From: Alitta virens
Taxonomy: Eukaryota; Annelida; Polychaeta; Phyllodocida; Nereididae
Assembly (NCBI GenBank): GCA_932294295.1
Contig: OW028584.1
Span: 24,891,138 to 24,955,137 of the forward strand
Direction: 5' to 3'
DNA length: 64,000 nucleotides
Shown: positions 53,200 through 64,000 of the stretch, in pieces
How the letters are laid out: the number at the start of each line of letters is the position of its first letter
Position numbering within the stretch: position 1 is the first letter of the stretch
Position numbers and translations under genes: made by a program
The notes under the pieces: generated by a model
Database searches by the model: none
The model's input: the letters and a program-made list of their open reading frames with translations, nothing else
Told to the model about the DNA's origin: nothing

Positions 53200-55452
53200 G
53201 CCCCGTTCCCACATAGCCGAGTTACTCGTAGTCAACTCGTAGTAATAACAAAAATTACGTAACACCCAAAATTCGAGGAGTTGGCGACGAATTTTTGCGG
53301 AAAAAATGACCAGGAGTGACTCGCCGAGTTACTCCCCGAATTACTCGCCGAGTTACTCGGCGGGTTCAGCGAGCGACTCGCCGAGTACCAGGAGTGACTC
53401 GCCGAGTACCAGGAGTAACTCGCCGAGTACCAGGAGTAACTCGCCGAGTACCAGGAGTAACTCGCCGGGTGAAGCAAGGTGTCTACGACAGCGACGAGTC
53501 ACCCATCGAATGATAGGCCGACGCCAGCCTACCTGCATTCTCAGATGAATATCTCGCTTAATATTTGGTCTATTTTCGATCCGAAAAAACCTATGGAGTC
53601 ACTATGAATTATACTACAAAACAATCTTTATTTGACGAAAATCGGACTAATATTAAGGGAGCAGTAGCTTTTTAAAGAAGCGCTCAGCTTTCTGCATTAA
53701 TACAGTCTGGGCGCGGACGCTTCAGGGAGCACCAGTATAAGTAAATTAAATATAGCAAATAAAATCACAGATCAAATCACAAATACTAATTACAATATCA
53801 ATATTAGATTTAAATTTTACAAAATATACACAAATTTATACTGATCATAATATCACAATAAGATTCAAATTAACACAAAAAGATAAGAAAGTTATACAAA
53901 TATAATCATTGCCTGGTAATTACAATTAAATATATTGCTTTTAATTAATGAAAGCAATTACATATTTTTGTAATTGTGAATGACAATCAAGACAATGTCA
54001 TATTACTGTGTCATCTTTGAACAAACCATGAAATGACAGGTCAAAGAACCCCAATTTAGGCAATTAGGCAATTGACACATGTATTGAATTTGCTGTATGC
54101 TCTACACCAATTCTTTGTATCATTCAAAATGCTAATAGCAATTACTGTGTCATCTTTGAACAAACCATGAAATGACAGGTCAAAGAACCCCAATTTAGGC
54201 AATTAGGCAATTGACACATGTATTGAATTTGCTGTATGCTCTACACCCATTCTTTGTATCATTCAAAATGCTAATAGCAATTGACATAACAGTCATGGCA
54301 GTTGGCAGAATGAGTAGAAATTAATTGCAATAAAGCTCATCCAAACAATGTATATAAAATGGTCAAAAATATTGACCACACCATTCATGTCAGGGCCATA
54401 CACAGAGCACCTTGCCGCCGCCAGACTACCTGCCTTCTCAGACAAATATCTCGCTTAATATTTGGTCTATTTTCAATCTGAAAATCTGTGTGGAATAAGT
54501 ATGAACTCGACTATAATTCAATATTTATTTGACGAAAATCGGACTAATATTAGGGGAGCAGCAGCCTTTTAAAGTAGCGCTCAGCCTTACCTGCATTGAT
54601 ACAGTCCGGGCGCGGACGTCTGCGAGAGCACCACTGTTTGCCCTCCGCCAACTTAGCTGCCTTCTCAGACGAATATCTCGCTTAATATTTGGTCTATTTT
54701 CAATCCGAAAACGCGTATGGAATCAGTATGATTTATACTACAATTCAGTCCTGATTTGACGAAAATCGGATTAATATAAATGGAGCAGCAGCCACCGCAA
54801 GACAACTGCCTTCTCAGACAAATATCTCGCTTAATATTCGGGTTTTTTTAAATCCGAAAATACGTATGGAATCACTATGAATTATACTACAAAACAATCT
54901 TTATTTGACGAAAATCGGACTGATATTAGAGGAGCAGCGGCCTTTTATATTATATACGACCCCCTACGCTGATGATGCATGTACTAGAACTCGGCGAGTT
55001 ACTCGGCGAGTTACTCCTACAACTCGGTGAGTTACTCCTACAACTCGCCGAGTTACTCCTCGCACTCCTGAACATCCCCCCCGAGTGTAATACGAGCGAA
55101 AATAGCGCCGAGTAACTCGGCGAGTTCGAGGAGTAACTCGGCGAGTTCGAGGAGTAACTCGGCGAGTTCGAGGAGTAACTCGGCGAGTTCGAGGAGTAAC
55201 TCGGCGAGTCATGGCCGAGTTTTTGGACTCCTGGATAATTCGCCGAGTGTGCCGTGCAGCACGGCATACTCGGGAGACTCGGCAAACTCGGCTCCAAATC
55301 TCACGAGTTCGCTACGAGACTCAGGAGTTACTCGCCGAGCATCTCTCGAGTGCGAGGAGTAATCGCCGAGTTTAGTAAGAGTTGGGCCCGAGAGGCGTGT
55401 TACGTAATACTACGAGTTGACTACGAGTAACTCGGCTATGTGGGAACGGGGC
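53200..55452. mobile_element. TTAA-flanked inverted-repeat element, copy 2, expanded
   Basis: Same ~55-bp terminal inverted repeats as the element at 1472-2333 (GCCCCGTTCCCACATAGCCG). The right duplication is TTAA (55453-55456); the left reads TAAA (53196-53199). The left arm has about five units of a ~20-bp repeat containing ACTCGCCGAGT (53383-53470). The right arm has about five ~24-bp units containing ACTCGGCGAGT (55108-55212). The middle has three further copies of the AT-rich module that is single in copy 1 (54430-54570, 54660-54790, 54800-54945), plus unrelated sequence. There is no transposase. Confidence 0.85.
54002..54279. repeat. 139-bp tandem duplication
   Basis: Two adjacent copies starting ATTACTGTGTCATC at 54002 and 54141 differ at about one site, so the duplication is recent. 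Confidence 0.95.
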
Positions 55453-55819
55453 TTAAGTATGACAAAAAAAGTCACATCTATAGACAAAACTAACTATGGC
55501 AATTTTAATACCACCATTTCCTCCAATTAGCGACTGTGGTGCAGAAAGAAAACAAAATGTTATCTCAATCATTATAACACCAAACTGGTGTATTCATTTT
55601 AATCAAGACTCAAGAAATCATTGAGAGTATACAACAATGTAATTTCAACAACAAACAAACTCTACATGAGGTAAAAATTTACAAGAAATTGGCATGTTAT
55701 GTCTGGCATGAAGGAGAGGGAGGGGTATACCAGAAATTGGCTCATGAATCTGCAAACTAAAAACTAAGAATGCAAGAGATTGTCGTAGAATGCATGAAAA
55801 TCCCTCGGCATGAACTGCT

Positions 55820-57623
55820 TCAATTCCTGGAGATGTGCAAATTTTCCAGCTGTAATTGTCCTTCTTTGCTGGTAAAGTGGAGATGGATTGTGCGGCGTTT
55901 GATTTTGCTGACTTCTCCTCTGCCTTCCCGTTTGGTTGGGCAATTCTGTGTTGTACTTCGCCTGGAGCGTTCCCCTGAAGTTCTCTTTCGCGCAACTGGT
56001 ACAGCATCAACAGTGGTGTTGATGAGCACCTTTCGCTTCTTCCATGTCATTTCTTTCCAAATCATATCAAATATAGCTTTCCTGTCATCGCCTGGAGCGT
56101 TCCCCTGAAGTTCTCTTTCGCGCAACTGGTACAGCATCAACAGTGGTGTTGATGAGCACCTTTCGCTTCTTCCATGTCATTTCTTTCCAAATCATATCAA
56201 ATATAGCTTTCCTGTCATCCTCTGTGAAGTCACGACACTGCCTAGATTCAGTTCTCTTGCACCCACATCTTTCTTTCAAGACTCGTCCAGCTTTTCCATC
56301 ATGAGGCAAGCCTTTTTCTCTCTGTGTTTTTTTCACATTCTGTTTCCATTTCCTTGAATCTGCTTTCTTTGACTTTTTGGTTGCTGGCTCAGTTTCACCG
56401 GCACCTTCAGGGTTAGGATCAATGTTTTCATCATTTTCTTCAATATTCTGTTCATATCCTTCAAGATCAGGATTCTCAGCTTGCACTACATCAACATTGT
56501 CTCCATCAAGATCACTGTCAGCATCACGTTCCATTTCATCAGCACTGTCAGGGTACCAATTTGGGTCCTTTAGCACTTCTTCAACTGTTACAGCTTCATC
56601 AGTTTCACTTAGGTCATCAAAGGAAGGGAGAATGCTGGAGTCATCCAATGTACCTAAAGGAATACAAGAACATTGAATCTGCCCTAGAACATGTTTTGCA
56701 ATGGTGAAATTGTAATTGGTACCAAAGAGTTTAGTCCTTATTGGTGTAAACAATCAAAATTAGAATTTACATTACAGTATTATGAACACTGTAAACAATG
56801 GTCTGTCCATGTACAGAGATATCTGTTATTACACCTTTATTTCCTGTTCAGAAACAGAACATGTCTGTAAACAAATTTTCACAGAGACTATTAAATTTTG
56901 TTAATTTACAGCCACACTGTACATGTACATGTTTTCTCAGTTCCACTAATGAAACAATCAAACACAAACATAGGTTTTAATCTATATGCAGTTATCCCTT
57001 ATAATGAAACAGAAATGTTTCTGTAATTCTACATTGAACTCTGGAAAAAGTGCTGCCAGAGATCTCTGTAACTGGATAGACAGATTATTAACAGTGAAGA
57101 ACATACCATGATCCTGCTCTTGCATATCAAGATCTATAGTGGGTGAGGCGTTGTCTTGCACATCTACCACAATTTCTTCCTGAACATCCAGATCCACATC
57201 TATAACATGTACCACATCATTTGGGACATTGGCTACAATTTCAACCGGCACAAGGAACATTTCACCAGAGGCTGCATCCCATACGGACATATAGTTTTCT
57301 TTATTGTCTTGACCAGTCATGTCAACACTTTGATTTTGTTTCATGGGCTTTGGAATTGGCTCAGGAATTGGCTCGGGAATTGTATATGTTTCATCCGTGT
57401 CCATTGCAGCAGTGTCCGTTGTCACCATGGATGAAACATCTTCAATTGCTGCTGTCATAGGTTGTTCTTGCTGACTAGCATCAGCTTTCATTGTAGAAGC
57501 ATGAACTTTGTTAACTGATAGAGTACCAACTTCCATTCCTTCTGGAGCTCCAGACGTTTTTTGTTTGGATAGGCTCATTTGCAAAATTCTCTGAGCTCTA
57601 CTCAGGCATCTGGGCCTTTCCAT
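55820..57623 (-). pseudogene. Two-exon gene of an uncharacterised invertebrate family, broken by a tandem duplication
   Basis: Exon 1 (57623-57107) begins MERPRCLSRAQRILQMSLSK. The intron 57106-56654 has GT and AG ends and keeps phase. Exon 2 begins TLDDSSILPSFDDLSETDEA and is strongly acidic (NPDLEGYEQNIEENDENIDP). It then carries a basic stretch KADSRKWKQNVKKTQREKGL and a Cys motif ERCGCKRTESRQCRDFTEDD followed by IFDMIWKEM. I recall this layout (acidic region, RKWKxNVRK, CxCK, FWxM) from an uncharacterised, often multicopy and possibly transposon-related protein family of invertebrates; no function is known to me. A 130-bp tandem duplication (55961-56090 and 56091-56220) puts a stop after SGERSRR. 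The original frame continues in the second unit to about 55820. Confidence 0.6.
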
Positions 57624-57647
57624 TTTGCCTCTACAAAATGAATACAA

Positions 57648-58231
57648 AAAGCTGTGAATTCATTGTAATTGGATTCACATAATATTAAAATGTTTTTTTG
57701 TTTTGCACAGAAGACATTTTTGTGTGCAAAAAAAAGGAGATAGTGATACTATTATTATTATAAATTGTCATGAATTCCTGTTGATTTATTAATCAGGGTT
57801 GCGACTGACGTGAGACTTGAAAATTTGCTATATCTTCCCAGACAAAATGCAAGTTTTCCCCAAAAATCTAACATAGTGATAGTGATATGTGTTGCTTTAA
57901 AGGGTTAAGAAGGTCCCCAAAAATCTAACATTAACAAAGTTTCGTGGCATTTTGAATTTAAGTCATTACGAAAGATTGGAAAAACCCTGTCATTGCTACC
58001 ATCGATGTAAATTTCTTGTCAGATTTTGTGAATGAATAAGATTTCTGATGTTTAATTGCAGATTACCATAGCCATCAATTAACATTTTATGAGGTTCTAT
58101 TATATTGCTCTATTGTGCCTCAGTTTCATACTGGTGACATCATGAAGTTTAAAACAAGCACGAATAAGAATTTAGCATCACTCACAGACCAACTAGCAAT
58201 AAACCCTTTACCAGATAAATTTTAGCTAGTA
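57648..58231. other. Intergenic DNA upstream of the minus-strand gene
   Basis: No gene is seen. It includes an A-rich tract near 57728. The phrase CCCCAAAAATCTAACAT occurs twice (about 57856 and 57914). Confidence 0.5.
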
Positions 58232-59247
58232 TTAAAGGGGAACTAAAGTAGATTAGTATGTTTATTTTAAAAGATCAATTAGATATTAAAATATCAATTG
58301 CCGCGAAAAAAAGTGTTCAAAAGAGGAGTTTAGTATGAATTTTAGCCTATATAAACATGCAATTTGCACCACCCCCGACAAGGATGGGGGCCGCCATTAT
58401 TGCGCACGGCACGCAAGGCCGTGACGTCACTTATGTCCTAAGTGCGATCCTGCACAGATTGCAATCCAGTTATTGCAATTTAGTGAAGAACAATATAGCA
58501 TAACTACAAGAAGTTAATTAGACGTTTTTGGAATACAGCATGATTGCAATGAACAATTTGTATATAATAATTAGCATTTGATTATATACAACTTTTTACC
58601 CAAGCACGGGAGTTTACTAAGTAAAGTTAGTGTTAGTATTTGGCATAACTCAAGATTGGCAGAATGTATTATATTAATCAACAAGTTGTACTTGTTCATT
58701 TGTATGCAACTTGAAAGCATGCATTGCTAGACATATTTAAAACTCATGCGGGAGGAGGAAGGACTAAGCTAAAATTCAAGTTGTTATAAATAAATACACT
58801 TTTTTTCTTTAAAAAAAACGTATTTGCTGCAGAAATGGATTTTAATTGTTTAACACTGTTCTATTAACAAGTGCATAGTTCGATTGTTAGATAGATAGAT
58901 AGATAGAATACATAATGTTAAAATCTAATACAATGTAAACCAAAATATTATATACATGCATAGAGTTTTTAGAGAGTTTATTTATTCACCAATCTCCGCA
59001 AATACAATTTTACAACTTAGTGTTACATAGGAATATCACAAAACTGACTGGTAATGGGGCTACACCCGAGTGTTTAACAATATACAGTAACCCATAGGGT
59101 GGATGCCCCCAAGTAAAAGAGAAAAAAAATTTACTCAATCAAAAATACAGAATATATAAAACAAGGCAACATGAAAACGAGAAAAATAAACAATGGACTT
59201 AATTTTCGCATTATCAACAGCATTTTTCAATGAAAAGAGAGAAGAAA

Positions 59248-59255
<8 letters not shown>

Positions 59256-59301
<46 letters not shown>
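59256..59301. repeat. (TA)n microsatellite
   Basis: An uninterrupted TA tract of about 45 bp, preceded by an A-run. Confidence 0.95.
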
Positions 59302-59302
<1 letters not shown>

Positions 59303-59309
59303 GCTAATT

Positions 59310-59720
59310 ATGATTGAAACGTGATTTTGAATAGGATTTTACAAATTATATTTGAGTATTTACATTTCTTAATTGCTGTGGTAAATGCAGCCAAAGGTAT
59401 TATAAATCTGCTGAAGGGTATGAATAGGTGTTTGCAAAATGTTTCTATTTCTAGTTGCTTGGTTATGCGATGGAATTTCAAATAAATTGGCATTACGTTT
59501 TGGCAGAGTATCATTCACATACCTATATGAAATACGTACCTAACAGAGACAAATCTACTAGATCTTCTAACACAAGTATCTCAGCTTTCTTATAAAATGG
59601 GATTAGTCTGGTTCTTCTGTTTAATTTAAATATTGCTCTGACAGCTTGGTTTTGTTTAACTTTCAATTTATTTAGTTTAATAGTTGAAAGCAAGCATAAG
59701 CAGATAAAATATCTTAAAAC
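59310..59720 (-). pseudogene. LINE RT C-terminal remnant
   Basis: Minus-strand frames read KQNQAVRAIFKLNRRTRLIP, then LEDLVDLSLLGTYFI, then FEIPSHNQATRNRNILQTP. This pattern is typical of the region after RT in CR1/L2/Crack-like LINEs. It is frameshifted and short. Confidence 0.6.
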
Positions 59721-59930
59721 ATTTTTCGTGCACTGCAGTGGTATTGTCTAAAGAAATTTATCTTCTATACTCAGTGCAATTTACATTACATTTATCTATA
59801 ATTGCATAGTCTCAAATTGTTTAATGGCAATTTACTTGACACTTGGTTAGGACAGTGACATGCTCTTATTTCAATTGCAATAAACACATTTTGCCTGTTT
59901 CTGACACTGCTAACCTATAGTCAAGCAATT

Positions 59931-60124
59931 TTTTAAGGGCGGGGGCCTAGCTCAGAGGTAGCGCTCTGGGCTTCCAACCACTGGGTCCCGGGTTCGATTC
60001 CCGGTCGAGCCTAAGTTGGATGGCTGTTTCATCCTTCGTCTCATTGCCATGGTCTCTACCTGTCCTAATTAGCCCATCAGGTGCAGAAATACAGGACGTA
60101 AAGCCCTAATCCACCCACCCACCC
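59931..60124 (+). mobile_element. SINE inside the TTAA element
   Basis: A full SINE with A and B boxes and (CCCA)n tail, flanked by ATAGTCAAGCAATT at 59917-59930 and 60125-60138. Confidence 0.95.
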
Positions 60125-60619
60125 ATAGTCAAGCAATTGGATTGCACTTGGCACTCATTGCCTTTGACCTAAGTACAACAGTGACGTATTTCCGGCGAGA
60201 ACAAAACACCCGGGAAAGTAGAAAATGGCGGCCTCCATAGCTCACAACATGGAGCTAATAAATGCAGGATATTTCATTACCAGGGCATATATACAAGTTA
60301 TGAATATCGGGGATGTGTTTCTATGGACCAAAGCTAACATCTGAGAGGTAAAGTGCAAAAGGGGTTAGTTCCCCTTTAACATGGAAATAAAATTAATGTT
60401 ACCTCAGAATGCACTGGGTGATATTAGAGGAAATTCTAACAAGGCTAACAAAGACAATGACATTGTATTTTCAGTGCATTATGAGAAAACAAGTATTCCT
60501 TCTAAAAAGGATTGGGCGTTGAGTAGAGGTTTGATGATATGGGGAATGACTGTAAATGAAAAGCAACGCAGTGACAACACAGGGGATTTTGTAGAAAAGT
60601 TTTATTTTTTCTGAAATGG

Positions 60620-62450
60620 AACGGCCTTTTATAAACAGTAAGGCACTGTGGCAAAAACATGCTTGAGTATCATATGACTAAGAATCTTTTCTAATAACAA
60701 AATGTTTAATGATCTAGGAATGTAGAATAATGAGCTATGAAACATGTTGTAAGGGTGTGCTGTTTTTGCAACAGTAGTGGTTTCCATGTGATAAAAATGG
60801 TGTATATAGATATAGGTGACTTACAGACAAAACAATTCTGTAATGCAATGTACATATAATATATAAATAGTAATACTACCCCTGAATAATGTATGAGTAT
60901 CTTAGGAATAGGAACTGTTCTGAATAGGAACATTTGCAAAGAAAGCCTGGCACTGTAATGACCTAATGTAAATAAAACATAAGGATGGAATTGCGAATAA
61001 TCTGGAATACATATTGTAAAGGTGTGTTTTAAGCAGGAGCTTTAATAATGGGGTAAGAGCAGTGTATAATCATACAGTTGATATTGCCAAAAAAAGCATT
61101 GTGTAATGTCATATACAATAAATTGGCCATAATGTAGTTATCTTAAAAGTATAGATGTATATTTCAATGAAAGTAATTATGATACGCCAGATACGGGTGA
61201 GCTGCTGCTTAAGGAGTGAGTGTTTTAACAAGCTTAAGATGCAGTTTTTATTAAATTTTGTAAGGAAATTCTTTATATGAATGGGGAACTGCTGTTGTCA
61301 ACACATGCACAAGTATGTTATCACAAACATTTTCTACAAACAAGTCTATTATGATCAACAGTGCAATATCATGAACGAATGTCAAAGTTTCAGTAAACTT
61401 GTGCAATTAAAGCTTTTATATGAACAGTAAGGCACTGTTGTGAACACAAACATGTGCATCTTAACACTAGTAACAGTTTGAACTGGGCAGTCTAATGCTG
61501 GTAAGCACTGCAATAGCATTACTGATGTGTGAAAGTTTCAATAAATGCAAAGAAAGCGTATATATGAACAATAAACCAGTGTTGTGAACACGTGGATGGG
61601 CCTGTTATGACTAGGATGGATGGATGGATAGAAGGGCTTTACGTCCTGTATTTTCGCACTTGTTGAGGCCTAAAAGGACAGGCAGGGACCACGGTGAGGT
61701 GCACTTGTGGCACATTTACTAACAAACACAGCTACTAACAAACCTAGCTATTACACGTAAACACTACAAGGTCATCACTGAATGAGAAATTTTCAGTAAA
61801 CTGTGCAATCATATTTTTGATATCTGAACAGTAAGGCACTGTTGTGAACACATACATGAGTATCTTAACACGAGTAACAGTTTGAAGTGTGAAGGCCAAT
61901 ACTGGTAATCACTGCAATAGCATCGTTAATGATGAAAGTTTCAATAAATGTTGTACTTCAAGTATTTATATATATGAACAGTAAACCACTGCTTTTAACA
62001 CAACAACAAACATCTTATCAGTATAAAAGTACTGTGTGAACACATGGACGTGCATCTTATGAGTAGGAACATTTTCAAGTAAATGTAATACGGCTATTAC
62101 ATTAATCACTGCAATATAATCAAAGAATGATCCAATTTTCAATGAATTTGCAAATAAATCTTTTAAACATAAACGGTAAACCACTGTTGTGAACACATTG
62201 ATGAGCATCTTATGATATGTAGGAATATTTTCAAGTAACAAGGCTATTACTATTAAGCACTGCAATGCCATCGCAGAATATTGCAATGTTCAATAAATTG
62301 TAATTAAACTGTGTATAACAATATGAAACTGCTGTTGTGAAGACATGCATGACAACATCTTATGACTACAAACTTTTCCAACTAACAAGGCTAATAGTTT
62401 TAATCAATATCAATATTCTAACAGCAAACTATGAACTGTTATGTATGGGC
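60620..62450. repeat. Diverged tandem repeat, units of roughly 130-160 bp
   Basis: The phrase ATGAACAGTAAGGCACTGTT, then GTGAACACA, an ATCTTA-like block and ATCACTGCAATA recurs in order at about 60630, 61424, 61564, 61825, 61975, 62170 and 62320. Units have diverged strongly. It lies directly downstream of the RPA-like gene on that gene's strand. Confidence 0.65.
61615..61705 (-). repeat. Diverged SINE 3' fragment
   Basis: GGATGGATGG followed by GGGCTTTACGTCCTGTATTT and AGGACAGGCAGGGACCA matches the reverse complement of the SINE 3' half, with several substitutions. It interrupts the tandem repeat. Confidence 0.8.
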
Positions 62451-62527
62451 AAGCATGTGTAATACAGGTAGGTGTGAGCGTTAAACTTGACCAGTGATGG
62501 GAGTTTGTCAAGTGGGAAAAGTTATAT

Positions 62528-63926
62528 TTAAGATGTAGGCATTAGGTAAGTGATGCTTGGTGGAGTTTTCGCCATGTTCAGTCTGTATTTCACTGTGAGG
62601 GGATTGTCAACCAAGTTGAGAAGTGCCTGTTCCATGTCACCCTCTGTGCCATCAAGAGTGGTTTGTGTAGCAGCTGTGTAAAAGTCCATGATGACTTGTG
62701 TAAATGCCTTGCATATGGTTAGTGCCTCGGATGTGTTGTTACGAATGCGCATTGTGGCTGTGACACCAAATGAAGGATTTGCTGGTGTTAATCCACATTT
62801 AGAGCAACGTTGGTCTTTGATAGCGGCTTTGTAGCAGGTAGGTGTTGGACATGCAACATACTTTCTAACTTGACCGAGGGCGATTAACTGGCCATCCATA
62901 ATGCCTTCTGATTGGTCAGTACTTGTTTCTTCCTCAATGTCACCATCGAAAACATCAGAAGTAATCTGGAACAGAAATTTTTAGGTACAACTAACATTGT
63001 TTTGTAGGTCTATGGTAGTGAGGGTGTTGTGCAATGAAGAACGGGGTTTTTTTTCCCCCCAGTACTTACGGATACTGATGAGAATGTCTGTGTATTGATG
63101 TTAGGGTTGTTTGCCCATGTATCTTGGATGCCATTTTCAATCGCAATCGATGTCCCGGGCTTGAGAGAGTCCTTCAAGCGGTCGGCTCTGTCACCCCATA
63201 GTGCCACCCTGATGCGGTCATCTGGCTTTGTACCGTCACGTAGGTACATTGTCAGGAGAGACAAGTTTTCCTGCGAGTTTCGGGTGGTGATGGTTTTTGC
63301 AGGTGCCAGCTGTTAAATGGAAATTGATTAAGTGGAGGAAATGTTTGTCATATAGTGTATATAATGTAATTGTTAAATGTATTGGGAGAATGAATTACCT
63401 TGATGATCTTCCCTTTGATGCTTACACGGCTCTTTGTGGGGCTGTTGATGGCCTGAGCAATGGAAAGGAACTGTTGTTTCAAAATATTCACATCCTCTTG
63501 AATTGATGGAGGGATGAGGATGACTTCACAGCTGAGAAGGAAAGTTGTGAACTTCGTCACGTATATGATGCCATTGGCTAGGAGGAAATCTGTGATGCTA
63601 AAGACAAGAATGAACAGTAGTTTAGCTACAATTGGTAATGAAGAAGGTGTAGGAAAATATAAACTGTTCAATTTGACAAATGGTACTTACATGACAGCTT
63701 TGTCTCTTGATTGGGCTCTCTGTGCTGTATCCAACACCTTTTCATCGAAAAAGCATTTGGCCGCAGCTGTTTTGTCTGCAATGACAACTGATGCCCTATG
63801 AACAGTTTCACCTTTGCTGTTTTTTGTTGCTTTTACAGTGCCGATGTGCATAATTTTCACTTCGATGGTCGTGGATTTTGATTTAAATGTAGGGTTTTGC
63901 AATAGTTGGTGAAGAAGTATTGAATC
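62528..63926 (-). CDS. RPA1-like single-stranded-DNA-binding protein, last four exons
   Basis: Exons 63926-63691, 63597-63399, 63309-63070 and 62965-62528 join in phase with AG acceptors and GTAAGT- or GTAATT-type donors. The 5' part lies beyond the window. The joined protein has OB-fold sequence (VALWGDRADRLKDSLKPGTS) in the third exon shown. The last exon carries a zinc ribbon, YVACPTPTCYKAAIKDQRCS then KC, followed by a region like the C-terminal OB fold of RPA1. RPA1 is the large subunit that coats single-stranded DNA in replication and repair. The fold, Cys pattern and order fit, but sequence is distant from canonical RPA1. RPA-like paralogs are also carried by Helitron transposons. No Rep/helicase is visible in this window. 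Confidence 0.72.
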
Positions 63927-64000
63927 CTGAATAAAAATTGGTATAATTAGGCTTGGGAGATAAATAGACACCACAAAAGTTATGAAACATGTTTAAAGAA

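Larger units (their letters stand above)
58236..60375. mobile_element. TTAA-flanked element with AGGGGAACTAA termini
   Basis: TTAA at 58232-58235 and 60376-60379 flanks an 11-bp perfect terminal inverted repeat AGGGGAACTAA. The subterminal arms are related in inverted orientation: the left has GGCCGCCATTATTG and TGACGTCA (58390-58430), the right has TGACGTA, TTCCGG and AAAATGGCGGCC (60180-60235). Inside are a LINE remnant, a (TA)n tract and a SINE. No transposase is seen. Superfamily not determined; the TTAA duplication suits piggyBac or Kolobok. Confidence 0.72.

Noticed and set aside
53383..53470. CRISPR-like array of ~20-24-bp repeats
   Set aside because: Units are directly contiguous and palindromic, with no unique spacers, and lie inside a TTAA element in animal DNA.
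53232..53548. Several overlapping ORFs of Ser/Pro/Arg or Trp/Tyr-Ser repeats, also at 54950-55297
   Set aside because: They are translations of the simple palindromic array in multiple frames, with no sign of coding constraint.
56798..56980. Short plus-strand ORF and others of 60-80 codons in AT-rich spacers
   Set aside because: No motif, splice context or conservation supports them.

Overview
The window looks like nuclear DNA from an invertebrate animal. It is AT-rich, with spliced genes (GT-AG and one GC-AG intron), tRNA-derived SINEs, several LINE clades, and TTAA-flanked DNA elements. A marine lophotrochozoan or basal deuterostome would fit, but I cannot name the species. Most of the sequence is transposable elements, often nested. 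Three LINE families are referred to by short names below. LINE-I is an I/Nimb-like element on the plus strand with gag, endonuclease, RT and RNase H. LINE-T is a Tx1/L1-like element on the minus strand with three ORFs. LINE-C is a CR1/L2-group element nested inside a LINE-I copy.

Layout. 1-3353: a LINE-I 3' fragment, a broken ORF and a TTAA-flanked element made of palindromic sub-repeats. 3354-10902: LINE-I copy 1, further LINE-I 3' fragments and a retrocopy-like gene. 10903-16102: a decayed Jockey-like RT, a two-exon THAP-domain gene and a minus-strand CR1/L2-group remnant carrying a SINE. 16103-20818: LINE-I copy 2, an unbroken gag-RT-RNase H fusion ORF, plus a 3' fragment. 20819-28474 and 37449-44577 are paralogous copies (A and B) of a block of about 7 kb that contains LINE-T and its flank. 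Between them lies LINE-I copy 3 (28475-37448), split by LINE-C inside its RT catalytic motif. 44985-48974: a spliced ankyrin-repeat gene. 49200-53200: a SINE-rich stretch. 53200-55452: a second, larger TTAA element. 55820-57623: a broken two-exon gene on the minus strand. 58236-60375: another TTAA element. 60600-62450: diverged tandem repeats. 62528-63926: four exons of an RPA1-like single-strand-DNA-binding protein, continuing off the right edge.

How the parts relate. The SINE and LINE-I end in the same kind of 3' structure: a 5-bp stem with compensated bases, then a TAAA-containing segment and a short simple-repeat tail. One 14-bp target site has been used by both families, which supports LINE-I machinery mobilising the SINE. 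Blocks A and B give empty-site proof for three SINE insertions and for several deletions. LINE-T is the most unusual element: it carries an extra downstream ORF with SGNH-esterase motifs, and the spacer between its ORF1 and ORF2 holds a series of covarying small hairpins.
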